Assembly: GCF_900116145.1 (NCBI RefSeq)
Contig: NZ_FPAB01000010.1
Location: forward strand, 62,001 to 126,000
Origin: Streptomyces harbinensis
GTDB lineage: Bacteria; Actinomycetota; Actinomycetes; Streptomycetales; Streptomycetaceae
Direction of reading: 5' to 3'
DNA: 64,000 nucleotides
Within the stretch, counting starts at the first letter, position 1. The number at the start of each line of letters is the position of its first letter. The notes beneath the pieces are model-generated. The model made no database searches, was not told where the DNA came from, and worked only from the letters and a program-made list of their open reading frames with translations. The translations under genes and the position numbers were made by a program. This document shows, in pieces, positions 25,871 through 35,315 of this stretch.

Positions 25871-27577
25871 TTAGATCACCCGGAAGAGATCGGCGGCGGC
25901 GTGCACATCCGTGAAGTCCTCGACGGAGCGCAGGTTGTCGCACAGAGCCTCCAGGACGGAGCCGGCCGCGGCGGCGCGCGGGGCGCCGACGGCCACGCCG
26001 AAAACCCGGAAGCCCAGGCGGCGCTTGGCATCGTTCCAGTCCCGCGTCCACCGCTCGGTGACGCCGCACTCGTCGTCGGTGATCATGACGATGTCGCCGC
26101 GCATCCGGGAGGCGTCGTCGTACTCGGCCGCCAGCAGATCGGCGGCCACCGTCAGCGGCGCCTGGTAGCTGGTGCCGCCGCCCAGGAAGCTCTCCGCGAA
26201 GTCGAGGGTCCGCGCGATGCCGGCGGGTTCGGCGGCGGGGAAGCGGAAGACCTGGATCCGGTCGGCTGCGGAGAACAGGATGCCGACGAAGTCGCGCCCG
26301 GCGGCGCGGGCCTGGTCCAGCAGCGCCAGGGCGCACGCCTTGGCCCACGCCTCGCGCGTCACGCCGCCGGGGCCCGCCGCGTACATGGAGTGCGAGGTGT
26401 CCACGCAGGCGACGACGGCGCCGCGGCCGGTGTTCTGCTCACCCTGGCTGTCGAAGAGCATCAGTTCCCCGGCGGCGTAGCGGGCGGCGAACACCGCGCG
26501 CAGCTCCGGGAGGCCCAGGGAAGCCAGCTCCGAGGGGACGATGCGGGAGAGGTCGTCGCCGAGGGTGACACCGACGAGCTCCCCGGTGGTGTTCTCCACC
26601 TTGCGGGCGCGCTCGGCGGCGGCCATCTGCCGGAAGCGGCCGATCAGCTCGGACCACTGCGCCAGCCGTCCGGTGCGCAGCCGCTCCGCCAGCCGGGCCC
26701 GCCCGTCGAACGGCATGCGTTCCAGCTCGCCGCCGCTCACGCCCCAGGACCGCATCAGGGCGGCCTCCTCGCGCGCCGCCCGGGCGGCTTTCGCCGCGGC
26801 GTTGCCGGCCTCTCCGCGGATCCCCGGGACCGCCGCCGCGAGGGCGCGGGCGGCGGCGTCCGCGGCCTCGGCGGCCCGCTGGGCGGCATCCGCCGCGGCC
26901 GGGTCGGGCGCGGCGTCCTCGCCTGCCGCGTCGTCCGGGTCCGGTTCGTCCCCGGGGCTCTCGTGCCTGTCGCCGTCGCCGTCGCCGTCGTCGTCCCGGT
27001 CGTGGTCAGCGGCGCCGGGGTCGCCGGCCGTTCCGGCCGCCGCGCGCTCGGCCAGGTCCTGGGCCTCCCGGCCCCGCTCCAGCATCCGGCGCAGCGCGCC
27101 GGCCAGGGCGAGGACGGCCATGGCGGCGGCGTACGGATCCCCCACCGTCTCCCGGCGCAGCTCGGTGAACTCCGCCGACTCCACCAGCTCCGTGACGATC
27201 CGGTGGTTGACCAGCCGCGTGGCGTCCATCTCGGCAGCCTCCCGCACCCGGGGGCCAGCCTTGTAGGCCGCCAGGAACACATCGGTCAGGAGATCGCCCG
27301 CTCCCGCGTGGCGCCCGGTCAGCTCCGCCGCCAGCTCGCGCAATCCCGCCGACTGCGCCCGGGTGTCGCTCCACGTGAAGCGGTCGAACCGGTCCGCCGC
27401 CACGGCCGCCGCGGCGCCCCCCGCCCCGGCCGCCACGGCCGCCGCGGCGCCCCCCGCCCCGGCCGCCGCGGCCGCCGCGGTGCCCCCTGTCCCAGTCCCG
27501 GCCGTCCCCGCCGCCGCGGTCACCGTGGCGCCCGGCGCCGCCGTGGCCGCGGCGGCGGCCCGCGCCGCGCCGTTCAC
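25871..27577 (-). CDS. vWA-domain protein (ViaA/CoxE-like) paired with MoxR ATPase
   Basis: 568 aa. The C-terminal half is a von Willebrand A domain with a MIDAS motif DTSHS near residue 392 (GAVVACVDTSHSMY) and further metal-side acid residues in MITDDECG. The N-terminus begins with an Ala/Gly stretch encoded by a 33-bp tandem repeat, then a helical region, and a Gly/Asp-rich acidic linker (DDDGDGDGD) near residue 200. The GTG at 27577 overlaps the ATPase stop (GTGA). Together they match the RavA-ViaA type of chaperone-like pair. The partner complex is unknown. Confidence 0.87.
   Translation of the reverse strand: MNGAARAAAAATAAPGATVTAAAGTAGTGTGGTAAAAAAGAGGAAAAVAAGAGGAAAAVAADRFDRFTWSDTRAQSAGLRELAAELTGRHAGAGDLLTDVFLAAYKAGPRVREAAEMDATRLVNHRIVTELVESAEFTELRRETVGDPYAAAMAVLALAGALRRMLERGREAQDLAERAAAGTAGDPGAADHDRDDDGDGDGDRHESPGDEPDPDDAAGEDAAPDPAAADAAQRAAEAADAAARALAAAVPGIRGEAGNAAAKAARAAREEAALMRSWGVSGGELERMPFDGRARLAERLRTGRLAQWSELIGRFRQMAAAERARKVENTTGELVGVTLGDDLSRIVPSELASLGLPELRAVFAARYAAGELMLFDSQGEQNTGRGAVVACVDTSHSMYAAGPGGVTREAWAKACALALLDQARAAGRDFVGILFSAADRIQVFRFPAAEPAGIARTLDFAESFLGGGTSYQAPLTVAADLLAAEYDDASRMRGDIVMITDDECGVTERWTRDWNDAKRRLGFRVFGVAVGAPRAAAAGSVLEALCDNLRSVEDFTDVHAAADLFRVI
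27399..27490 (+). repeat. 33-bp tandem repeat within the vWA gene
   Basis: A unit beginning GCCACGGCCGCCGCGG recurs at 27399, 27432 and, in part, 27465. It is in frame and encodes Ala/Gly-rich 11-residue repeats at the N-terminus of the vWA protein. Confidence 0.85.
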
Positions 27578-28764
27578 GGCTGCACCTGCACCGTGCCCGC
27601 GTCCACACCGAGCGCCTCGGTCAGCACCCGGGCCCGCACCGCCCGCTGACGTCCGGTGACCCGGTCGATCGTGGCGGTGGAGCGCCCCGCGCTCAGCGCC
27701 TCGGCACGAAGCTTCTCCAGCCGCTGCCCGGCCGTGGCCAGCGGTCCGTGCGCCTTCTTGATGACCCATTCGCTCAGCGCCTCGCGGGACTGCCCGGCCA
27801 TCGCGTCCAGCTGGGCCTCCAACTCCTCGATGGTGTCCGCCAGATCCAGCGCCTCCCGGGCGTCCGGGTTGACCAGATGCAGCACCTCGCGCTCGACGGT
27901 GGGGCGTTCGGCGGGGGAGTCCCACAGGACGTGGGTGAGCACCGACAGATCGCTCTCGCCGACCGCCGGCCGGCCGTCCAGGAAGGCGGACGCCTGGAGC
28001 AGGCCCACCGCCTGCCGCCAGCGCCGGTCGGAGGCGACGAGCTCCTTGCGGCGCAGCGCCGCCCGCAGCGTGCACACCGCGTCGACGATGGCGTCGGGGA
28101 GCGCCACGGCGGGCACGGCCTCGGTCACGGCGTGCTGCAGCGCGCCGAGGGCGACGGTGGTCCTGGCCGCCGGAGCCTGGCGGCCGACGGCGGAGCGGAC
28201 GAGCGCGGCGAAGTTCGAGGGGTCCGCCAGGTACCCGACCTCGATCCGTACCAGCAGCCGGTCGTAGATCGCCGCCGCGTCCTCGCCGCCGGGCAGTTCG
28301 TTGCTCGCCGTGATGGCGCCGATGAGCGGGCAGCGGATCGGGGCGCCGCCGCTCTCCGGGTGGTAGATGCGCTCGTTGAGAAAGCCGAGGGTCTCGTTCA
28401 GCGCCGCCGTGGAACATTTGAAGATCTCGTCGATGAACGCGATGTGCGCGGTCGTCGCCCGGCCCTCGTACACCTGGCGGTACTCGCCCCGCGCCAGCGC
28501 CGCCACATCGACGGGGCCGAACATCCGGGTCGGTGCGGTGAACTTCGACAGCAGGATCTCCCAGTACGCCGCCCCGTCGATCCGTCCGGTGAGTTCGCGG
28601 GCCAGCTCGGACTTGGCCGTTCCCGGCGGGCCCAGCACCAGCGAATGCTGCCCGGCCAGCAGCGTCACCATCAGGGTGCGGATCACATCGGCCCGCTCGT
28701 AGAAGCGGTCCGACAGTTCCTCGCCGATCGCCCGCAGCCGGGCGGCCGTGTCCTGCGCGTCCAT
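27574..28764 (-). CDS. MoxR-family AAA+ ATPase (RavA-like)
   Basis: 396 aa. Walker A GPPGTAKSE (45-53), Walker B IAFIDEIFK, sensor 1 in AITASNELP. The opening LSDRFYERADVIRTLMVTLLAG resembles RavA more than methanol-type MoxR. MoxR ATPases act with vWA partners as maturation chaperones, and such a partner is encoded immediately downstream with a GTGA overlap. Start ATG at 28764 follows AAGGAG; an earlier in-frame ATG at 28824 is not supported by an RBS. A TTATCT on this strand near 28913 could be its -10. Confidence 0.9.
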   Translation of the reverse strand: MDAQDTAARLRAIGEELSDRFYERADVIRTLMVTLLAGQHSLVLGPPGTAKSELARELTGRIDGAAYWEILLSKFTAPTRMFGPVDVAALARGEYRQVYEGRATTAHIAFIDEIFKCSTAALNETLGFLNERIYHPESGGAPIRCPLIGAITASNELPGGEDAAAIYDRLLVRIEVGYLADPSNFAALVRSAVGRQAPAARTTVALGALQHAVTEAVPAVALPDAIVDAVCTLRAALRRKELVASDRRWRQAVGLLQASAFLDGRPAVGESDLSVLTHVLWDSPAERPTVEREVLHLVNPDAREALDLADTIEELEAQLDAMAGQSREALSEWVIKKAHGPLATAGQRLEKLRAEALSAGRSTATIDRVTGRQRAVRARVLTEALGVDAGTVQVQP

Positions 28765-28919
28765 GTGCGACTCCTTGCCCGCGACACCGTATGGGCTGCC
28801 GGGACGGCCTTCCTCCGCCCCCACCCCGCCCCTGCGTCCCCCGTCCCGCGCCGGCCGCGGCCGGCGGCGGTCACGCCGGGCCGCACGTGTTGCCGGCCCG
28901 CCGCCCGAGCAAGATAACG

Positions 28920-28956
28920 CGGCGGCCGGGAGCCCTTCCCAGGCCCCCGGCCGCCG
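28920..28956 (-). terminator. Hairpin after gabT
   Basis: CGGCGGCCGGG / CCCGGCCGCCG, 11 bp with a 15-base loop, about 60 bases past the gabT stop and ahead of the MoxR gene. Confidence 0.7.
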
Positions 28957-29015
28957 GCCGCCGTTTCCCGCGGCGCGGACGGTCCGTCACCGTCCGCCGC
29001 GCACGGCCGGCCGTC

Positions 29016-30374
29016 TCACGCCTCCGACAGAGCGCCCTCCAGGATGTCCAGACCCTCCGTCAGCAGGTCCTCACCGATCACCAGCGGCGGCAGGAAGCGC
29101 AGCACATTGCCGTACGTGCCGGCGGTGAGTACCAGCAGCCCGGCCCGGTGGCAGGCCACCGCCACGGCGGCCGTGGCCTCGGGCGCCGGCTCCTTGGTGC
29201 CCGGGTGCACCAGCTCGATCGCCAGCATCGCCCCCCGCCCCCGCACCTCCCCGATCAGCGGGAACCGGTCGGCCAGCGCCCGCAGCCGGGGCTTCATGAC
29301 CTCCTCGATGCGCCGCGCCCTGGCCGGCAGGTCCAGCTCCCGCATGGTCTCGATCGCGCCGAGCGCCGCCGCGCAGGCGACCGGGTTGCCGCCGTACGTA
29401 CCGCCGAGGCCGCCGGTGTGCGCGGCGTCCATCAGTTCGGCCCGGCCGGTGACCGCCGCCAGCGGCAGCCCGCCGGCGATGCCCTTGGCGGTGGTGATGA
29501 GATCGGGCACCAGGCCCTCGTCCTCGCTGGCGAACCACTGCCCGGTGCGGCAGAACCCGGACTGGATCTCGTCCGCGACGAACACGATGCCGTGCTCCTT
29601 GGCGAACTCCGCCATGCGCGGCAGGAAGCCCTTCGCCGGCTCGATGAAGCCGCCCTCGCCCTGGAGCGGTTCGATGAGCATCGCCGCGACGTTCTCCGCG
29701 CCGATGTCCTTGGTGATCAGGTCGATGGCCTGCGCGGCGGCCTCCTGCGCGCAGTTCTCGGGGCCGGTCAGCCAGCGGTACGGGTACGCCACCGGCACCC
29801 GGTAGATCTCCGGGGCGAACGGCCCGAAGCCGTGCTTGTACGGCATGTTCTTCGCGGTCAGCGCCATGGTGAGATTGGTGCGGCCGTGGTAGCCGTGCTC
29901 GAAGACCACGACCGCCTGCCGCCCGGTGGCGTAGCGGGCGATCTTGACCGCGTTCTCCACCGCCTCCGCGCCGGAGTTGAACAGCGCCGACTTCTTCGGG
30001 TGGTCGCCCGGGGTGAGCCGCGCCAGTTCCTCGCACACCTCTACGTATCCCTCGTACGGAGTGACCATGGCGCAGGTGTGCGTGAACCTGGTCAGCTGTT
30101 CGGTGGTCCGGCGCACCACCGCCTCCGCGCTGTTGCCCACCGAGGTGACCGCGATACCGGAGCCGAAATCGATCAGGGCGTTCCCGTCGACGTCCTCGAC
30201 GATGCCGCCGCCGGCCCGCTGGACGAACACCGGGAGTACGGTGCCCACGCCGTTGGCCACCGCCGCCTGCTTGCGGGCCAGCAGCTCCCGTGATTTCGGC
30301 CCGGGGATCTCGGTGACGACGCGGCGCTCCTGGCGCAGTGCGGGGCCACCGGACAGTTCGGTCAAGCTGCTCAT
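29016..30374 (-). CDS. gabT: 4-aminobutyrate aminotransferase
   Basis: 452-aa class-III PLP aminotransferase. FNSGAEAVENAVKIAR binds the cofactor phosphate, FVADEIQSGF holds Asp268 that contacts the pyridine N, and Lys297 in TTAKGIAGGLP forms the Schiff base. The whole length matches GabT, which converts GABA and 2-oxoglutarate to succinate semialdehyde and glutamate. ATG at 30374 with GAGGAG upstream. It is not in an operon with the two aldehyde dehydrogenases in the window but probably shares their pathway; PucR-type regulators control gab genes in related bacteria. Confidence 0.95.
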   Translation of the reverse strand: MSSLTELSGGPALRQERRVVTEIPGPKSRELLARKQAAVANGVGTVLPVFVQRAGGGIVEDVDGNALIDFGSGIAVTSVGNSAEAVVRRTTEQLTRFTHTCAMVTPYEGYVEVCEELARLTPGDHPKKSALFNSGAEAVENAVKIARYATGRQAVVVFEHGYHGRTNLTMALTAKNMPYKHGFGPFAPEIYRVPVAYPYRWLTGPENCAQEAAAQAIDLITKDIGAENVAAMLIEPLQGEGGFIEPAKGFLPRMAEFAKEHGIVFVADEIQSGFCRTGQWFASEDEGLVPDLITTAKGIAGGLPLAAVTGRAELMDAAHTGGLGGTYGGNPVACAAALGAIETMRELDLPARARRIEEVMKPRLRALADRFPLIGEVRGRGAMLAIELVHPGTKEPAPEATAAVAVACHRAGLLVLTAGTYGNVLRFLPPLVIGEDLLTEGLDILEGALSEA

Positions 30375-30662
30375 GTGCGCACTCCTCGGTACGAAGGGCT
30401 GCTTTCTCGCTCTGCTTGGCAGGCTAGGGCCAGCCGCCGGGCCCGGGCATGCACCGCCACGGAGCAGTTGTGCCCGTCACTTGGCCGCGGTGGACATCGA
30501 CCTGCCGCAGGGGACAGTACGGGCACGACGCCGCACCGGCCCGGCGCCGGACGGCCGGGCCGGGATCCGTGGTGCGAACGCCGTTCCCGCCGTTCAGCGT
30601 GCTCGATTAGATTGATGACGACGCACAGTCAGCCATCGTGCCGGTCAGGGGGCTTGGGAACA

Positions 30663-33014
30663 ATGACGACGGACGGCGAGGTACGGCGCACCCCCGTGGT
30701 GCCGCCGCAGCACACCGCCCCGCCGCTGCCCCGGCAGGAGCCCGCCGAACCGCCCGCCCCGCCACTGGTGCGCTGGGCGCGCACCCCGCGGCCCGCTGCG
30801 GGCGCGGGGATCTGGCGGCTGGGCCACGTGCCCAAGCCGCCGCAGGACCCCCACCGGCTCGGCGACCGCGAACTCCACGGCACCGCCCTGCTGGCCCTGC
30901 TGGCCGGCTGGCTGGTGTGGTCGCTGTACGACAACCGCTATCTGCGGGCCGTCGACTGGCCGCTGGACTGGGCCGGGGCGAGGTCCTGGGGCCCGACCAC
31001 CGCCGGGATCAGCGTGCTCCACACCTACCAGGTGCTCTTCATCTGCCTGCTGGCGTACGTGTTCGGCCGGCTCGGCCACGCCCCCGAACTGTGGCGGCGG
31101 CACCGCCCCACCGCGCTGCGCCTGCTGGGCCTGCCGCCCGGCACCGAGCCGCTGGAGCGGGCCGTGGTACTGCGCGCGACCGCCGCGGCGGTCGCCGGGT
31201 ACGTGGTGTGGACGCTCAGCTTCCGCGGCGTGTGGACGTTCTGGCTGGAACCGCTGTACGCGCTGGTGCCCGACGCCTGGTGGGAGAACGGCGACACCAC
31301 GGCGTACACCGTCGCCTACAACGTGCACTACGTGCTGTACGCGCTGCTCCTGGCACTCGCCCTCGGCCTGGCCGGCGGCTGGGGCACGGTCTGGCGCCGC
31401 TACCGCCCGGCCTGGCTGGGCGGGCACGGCGCCGGTACGCCGCGCGACCGGGAGCGCGAGCGGCAGGCGGAGTGGAGCGAACTGCGCGAGGCCGGAGCGG
31501 CCGGCGCCGCCGACCATCTCGCCGGCGAGATGCGCACCGGCGCCATGAGCGACCTGGACTACGCGCGCATCGAGCACGCCTGGCGCGCGGTACGTGCCCG
31601 GCCCACCGCCCTGGAGCAGTTCGAGGCCGCCGTGCTCGGCGACGGCGCCGGGGCGTTCGTCCATCCCTCCGGCCGCCGCGACCTGACGGTGCGCACCGCG
31701 CGCCACGACCTGCTCACCCGGCAGGTGTGCATCGGCCGCGCGGTGGACGAGGAACGCAACCCGTACGAGCACCGGGGCGAGGAGATCGCCCTCGACCCCA
31801 CCGTCCTGGGCACCTCGCTGCTGGCCGTCGGACCGCCGGGCTCGGGGAAGACGGGGCGGGTGATCCGGCCGGTCACCGAGGCGCTGTGCCTGCACGCGCT
31901 GACCGGACAGGCCGCCGTCGTCGCGGTCGGCACGGCGCGCAGCGCGCTCGGACCCGACGACGCGTTCGACATCATCGTGCGGATCGGCGACGAGCGGTCC
32001 ACCCATGTACTGGACCCGTACGGCGGCGCGGCCGACACCGACGAGGCGGCGGCGCTGCTGGCCGAGGCACTGGTCGGCGACACCGAAACCGACCTGCGGA
32101 CGGCCGCGGCGGTACTGGCCCAGCTCATCGGGCCGTTCCAGGCCGCCTACGGGCACTTCCCCGGCATACCGGAGCTGCGCGCCATGCTGGACGGCGCCCC
32201 GGCGCTGCTGGCCACACTGCGCGAGGACCTGGGCCACGCCGGGGCGTGGAGCCAGCAACGGGAACTGGACGCCCGCGCCCGCCAGGCCCAGCGCCCCGAC
32301 GACCTCGGGCCGCGGCTGGCCGACCAACTGGCGCTGCTGGACCGGGCCGGCTTCTCCCACGGCGAGGCGGCGCGCCGTACCCGGCCGTTCTCGCTCAGCT
32401 CGCTGGAACATCCGCTGCGGGTACGTGTCGACCTGCCCGCCACCGGGCACGCGGAGGCCCGCCGGGTGATCACCCGGATGCTGCTGGCCCAGTTCACGGC
32501 GGCGGTCGCCGCGCGGCCGGACCGTACGCTGTTCGCCGCCCTGGTGCTGGACGACGCGACCTCGGCCATCACACCCGGCACCGTGCGCGGCCTCACCCAG
32601 CTGCGCCCGGCGAACGCGGGCGCCGTGCTCTCGCTGCGGACCCTGGACGACGTGCCCGCCGCGCTGCGCAGCGGACTGCTGGGCGCGGTGGGCTGCCGGA
32701 TGGCGTTCTCCGGCATCACCACCTGGGACGCCGAGCACTTCGCACGGGCGTGGGGCACGGCCTGGACGGAGGACCGGGACGTCACCAGCACACCCGACCG
32801 CAGCGGCGGCGTCGTGCGGCGCTTCACCCGGGGCGTGCGCAAGCTGTTCACGGGGCGGGAGGCGACCACGGAGTCCGTGACCGTGCGCCGGGTGGAGCGG
32901 GAGCGCTGGTCGGCGTCGGAGCTGGCGCACCGGGTACCGCCGCGGCACGCGGTGCTGTCGCTGACGACGGTGGCCGGAGAGGCGGGCCCGCCGGTCCTGG
33001 TGCGGCTCGGCTGA
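30663..33014 (+). CDS. Membrane-anchored VirD4/TraG-like ATPase, orphan
   Basis: 783 aa. A Pro-rich cytosolic start (~65 residues) is followed by four membrane segments (about 75-95, 115-140, 180-200, 220-250), a linker, and an ATPase domain: Walker A GPPGSGKTG near 392 and Walker B ALVLDDATSA near 630. Layout and motifs resemble type IV secretion coupling proteins and FtsK/TraG ATPases. No relaxase, pilus or mating gene lies nearby, and gabT is its divergent neighbour as in other Streptomyces. ATG at 30663 has only a weak purine tract; TAGATT at 30608-30613 could be the -10. Its cellular role is unknown. Confidence 0.8.
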   Translation: MTTDGEVRRTPVVPPQHTAPPLPRQEPAEPPAPPLVRWARTPRPAAGAGIWRLGHVPKPPQDPHRLGDRELHGTALLALLAGWLVWSLYDNRYLRAVDWPLDWAGARSWGPTTAGISVLHTYQVLFICLLAYVFGRLGHAPELWRRHRPTALRLLGLPPGTEPLERAVVLRATAAAVAGYVVWTLSFRGVWTFWLEPLYALVPDAWWENGDTTAYTVAYNVHYVLYALLLALALGLAGGWGTVWRRYRPAWLGGHGAGTPRDRERERQAEWSELREAGAAGAADHLAGEMRTGAMSDLDYARIEHAWRAVRARPTALEQFEAAVLGDGAGAFVHPSGRRDLTVRTARHDLLTRQVCIGRAVDEERNPYEHRGEEIALDPTVLGTSLLAVGPPGSGKTGRVIRPVTEALCLHALTGQAAVVAVGTARSALGPDDAFDIIVRIGDERSTHVLDPYGGAADTDEAAALLAEALVGDTETDLRTAAAVLAQLIGPFQAAYGHFPGIPELRAMLDGAPALLATLREDLGHAGAWSQQRELDARARQAQRPDDLGPRLADQLALLDRAGFSHGEAARRTRPFSLSSLEHPLRVRVDLPATGHAEARRVITRMLLAQFTAAVAARPDRTLFAALVLDDATSAITPGTVRGLTQLRPANAGAVLSLRTLDDVPAALRSGLLGAVGCRMAFSGITTWDAEHFARAWGTAWTEDRDVTSTPDRSGGVVRRFTRGVRKLFTGREATTESVTVRRVERERWSASELAHRVPPRHAVLSLTTVAGEAGPPVLVRLG

Positions 33015-33604
33015 GCGTCGCCGCCGGGCGGCGGGGCGAGCGAGGAGCCGGCGCGGTGCCGCGGCGGGTGCCTCGCCGCCGCGCGGCGGGAGGTCGGTAC
33101 GGGCAGCGGCGCGGCGGGGCGCGGGTGCGCGGGGGAGCGCGGCGGGCGTTCGGCGCGTGCGACGTCGGGTGCGTCCGGCGGTGCTCCGGCCCGGTCGCGA
33201 CACCGTGCCTTCCCACGCGTGGCCCCGGCGGCGCGGCCCTGCCCCGGGTGCGCCACACCGGCGGACGGCCCGGGCGCCGTTGCCGCGGCTCAGGACGTTG
33301 CGGCGGCCCCGAAGCGCTGCCGCGGCCCCAGGCAGCGGCGTGGCCCCGAGAACGTACCGGCACCGGGCGGCGCCGCCGTCACCCCGGGCCCCTGCCACCG
33401 GCGCCGCCGGGCGGGCGCGGTTCCGTCCCGCGCACCGGGTCACCCGCGCCGGGTCGCGTGGGGGGGCGGCGGGCGCCGCGGTGGTGCGGCGGAGAGCGGT
33501 CGGGGATGGCCGAAGGTATCCCCGGCGCATATGACACGCGCTGTACCGTGAAGAACGGCGCGTGACATTCCCCCGGTCATCCAGATGGTCTCCCAAGGTG
33601 GTCC
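33015..33604. other. 590-base gene-free region
   Basis: No credible gene: open frames here are GC artefacts of Arg/Pro/Ala. A short hairpin follows the ATPase stop (around 33019-33033). Near the right end, CACGCGC (33535-33541) and GCGCGTG (33558-33564) form an inverted repeat about 40 bases before pucR that could be an operator. The pucR RBS AAGGTGG lies just before 33605. Confidence 0.5.
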
Positions 33605-35188
33605 ATGTACCCGACGCTTTCCTCACTCGTTCAGCACACGGCGCTCAAACTGGGCGTGCTCACGGGGGAGGACCGGCTGGATGTCCCGGTCCGCTGGGCA
33701 CACGCGAGCGAGCTGGCCGATCCGGTGCCGTACCTCGACGGCGGCGAACTGCTGCTGACCACCGGCCTGAAACTGGACGTCGACGACGCGGCGGCCATGA
33801 CCGCGTACGTCCGCCGGCTGAGCGCCGCCGGTGTGGTGGGGCTGGGTTTCGGGGTCGGCGTGCATCACCCGGCGGTCACCCCGCAGTTGCTGGCCGCCGT
33901 GCGGGAGGCGCGGATGCCGCTGCTCGAGGTACCGCGGCGCACCCCGTTCATCGCGATCGGGAAGTTCGTCTCCGCCGCCATCGCCGCCGAGCAGTACCGC
34001 GCGGTGAGCGCCGGGTTCGCGGCGCAGCGGGAGCTGACGCGCGCCGCGCTGGCGCCCGGCGGGCGGCAGGCGCTGCTGGACAAGCTCGCCGCGCAGCTGG
34101 ACGGCTGGGCGGCGCTGTACGACATGGCGGGCACCGTCACGGCGGTGGCCCCGGCGTGGGCGGCCCGGCGCGCGGCGAGGCTGACGCCGGAGGTGGTCCG
34201 GCTGCGCGACCGTCCGGCGCCGGCCAGCGCGGTGTGCCCCTCCGCGCCCGACCCCGCCGCGGACGCCGCGGGCGGCGGTGGGGCGGGGGAGGACCGGGTG
34301 GAGTTGCAGTCGGTGGGGTCCGGCCGCCTGCCCCGGGCGGTGCTGGCGGTCGGTACCGCTGCCCCGCCGGGGACCGCCGAGCGCTACGCGGTGCAGTCGG
34401 CGGTCGCGGTGCTGACCCTGCTCACCGAGCGGTCCCAGGCGTACCAGGCCGCCGAGACGCGGCTGGGCGGCGCGGTGCTGCGGATGCTGCTCAGCGGCGA
34501 GCCCGACCACGCCCGCGCGGTGGCCGGTGATCTGTACGGCGGACTGCTGGACGCGCCGCTGCGGCTGCTGGCCGCCGAGGCGGGCGGGGAGCCGGAGGCG
34601 CTGACCGAGCTGGGCGCGGCCGTCGAGGCCGCGGCGGCCCGCGCCGGGGAGGCGGTGCTGGCGCTGGCCGACGGGCAGCAACTGGTCGTGCTGGCGGCGG
34701 ACGGGGGCGCTGCGGTCGCGGCGGGGGCGGCGTTCGCGCGGGCCGAGCAGGAGGCGGGTACCGGGCCCGCGGTGATCCTCGGGCTGTCGGCGCCCACCGG
34801 CCCGGCCACCGTGGACACCGCCTACCAGCAGGCGAGGGCCGCGCTGGTGGTGGCCAGACGGCGCGGCCGGCCGCTGGTGGAGCACGACGACGTGGCGGCC
34901 GGTTCCGTGCTGCCGCTGCTGGCGGACGACGCGGTGCGGGCGTTCGCCGAGGGGCGGCTGCGGGCGCTGCGGGCGCACGACGCGCAGGGCCGCGGCGATC
35001 TGGTCGCCTCGCTCAAGGCGTGGCTGTCCCGGCACGGTCAGTGGGACGCGGCGGCCGGTGATCTGGGGGTGCACCGGCACACGCTGCGTTACCGGATGCG
35101 GCGGGTGGAGGAGATCCTGGACCGCTCGCTGGACGATCCCGATGTCCGGATGGAGCTGTGGCTGGCCCTGAAGGCCACCGGCGCCTGA
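33605..35188 (+). CDS. PucR-family transcriptional regulator
   Basis: 527 aa. N-terminal PucR sensory domain (LGVLTGEDRLDVPVRWAHASEL at the start, read in two parts LGVLTGEDRL and DVPVRWAHASEL), a GGDEF-like middle, and a C-terminal HTH_30 (ASLKAWLSRHGQWDAAAGDL then GVHRHTLRYRMRRVEEIL). These regulators respond to small nitrogen compounds; relatives control purine, polyamine or GABA genes. A role over gabT and the dehydrogenases is inferred from context. ATG at 33605 with AAGGTGG. Confidence 0.88.
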   Translation: MYPTLSSLVQHTALKLGVLTGEDRLDVPVRWAHASELADPVPYLDGGELLLTTGLKLDVDDAAAMTAYVRRLSAAGVVGLGFGVGVHHPAVTPQLLAAVREARMPLLEVPRRTPFIAIGKFVSAAIAAEQYRAVSAGFAAQRELTRAALAPGGRQALLDKLAAQLDGWAALYDMAGTVTAVAPAWAARRAARLTPEVVRLRDRPAPASAVCPSAPDPAADAAGGGGAGEDRVELQSVGSGRLPRAVLAVGTAAPPGTAERYAVQSAVAVLTLLTERSQAYQAAETRLGGAVLRMLLSGEPDHARAVAGDLYGGLLDAPLRLLAAEAGGEPEALTELGAAVEAAAARAGEAVLALADGQQLVVLAADGGAAVAAGAAFARAEQEAGTGPAVILGLSAPTGPATVDTAYQQARAALVVARRRGRPLVEHDDVAAGSVLPLLADDAVRAFAEGRLRALRAHDAQGRGDLVASLKAWLSRHGQWDAAAGDLGVHRHTLRYRMRRVEEILDRSLDDPDVRMELWLALKATGA

Positions 35189-35202
35189 GCGCCGGGCGGG
35201 CG

Positions 35203-35247
35203 TGGGTCCCGGCCGGTCCCGGCCGCCGCGTCGACGGCCGGGACCCA
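35203..35247. terminator. Bidirectional hairpin terminator
   Basis: TGGGTCCCGGCCG / CGGCCGGGACCCA, 13 bp, loop 19 bases that contains a partial second copy of the left arm. Lies between convergent pucR and the carboxypeptidase. Confidence 0.85.
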
Positions 35248-35315
35248 TCAGATCCGGTCAGAAATTGGCGAGTGGATGATCTCTGACAGATCGGTTCTGA
35301 TCAGTTGATGTTTGT

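Noticed and set aside
27399..27490. CRISPR or replication-type iterons
   Set aside because: 33-bp repeats are in frame in the vWA gene and encode Ala/Gly-rich residues.
30663..33014. Conjugative element or integrated plasmid around the TraG-like ATPase
   Set aside because: No integrase, relaxase, att-like repeat or base-composition change; neighbours are core genes.
33157..33551. Overlapping 110-125-aa frames before pucR
   Set aside because: Arg/Pro/Ala-rich, no ribosome binding site, and the frames disagree; treated as non-coding.
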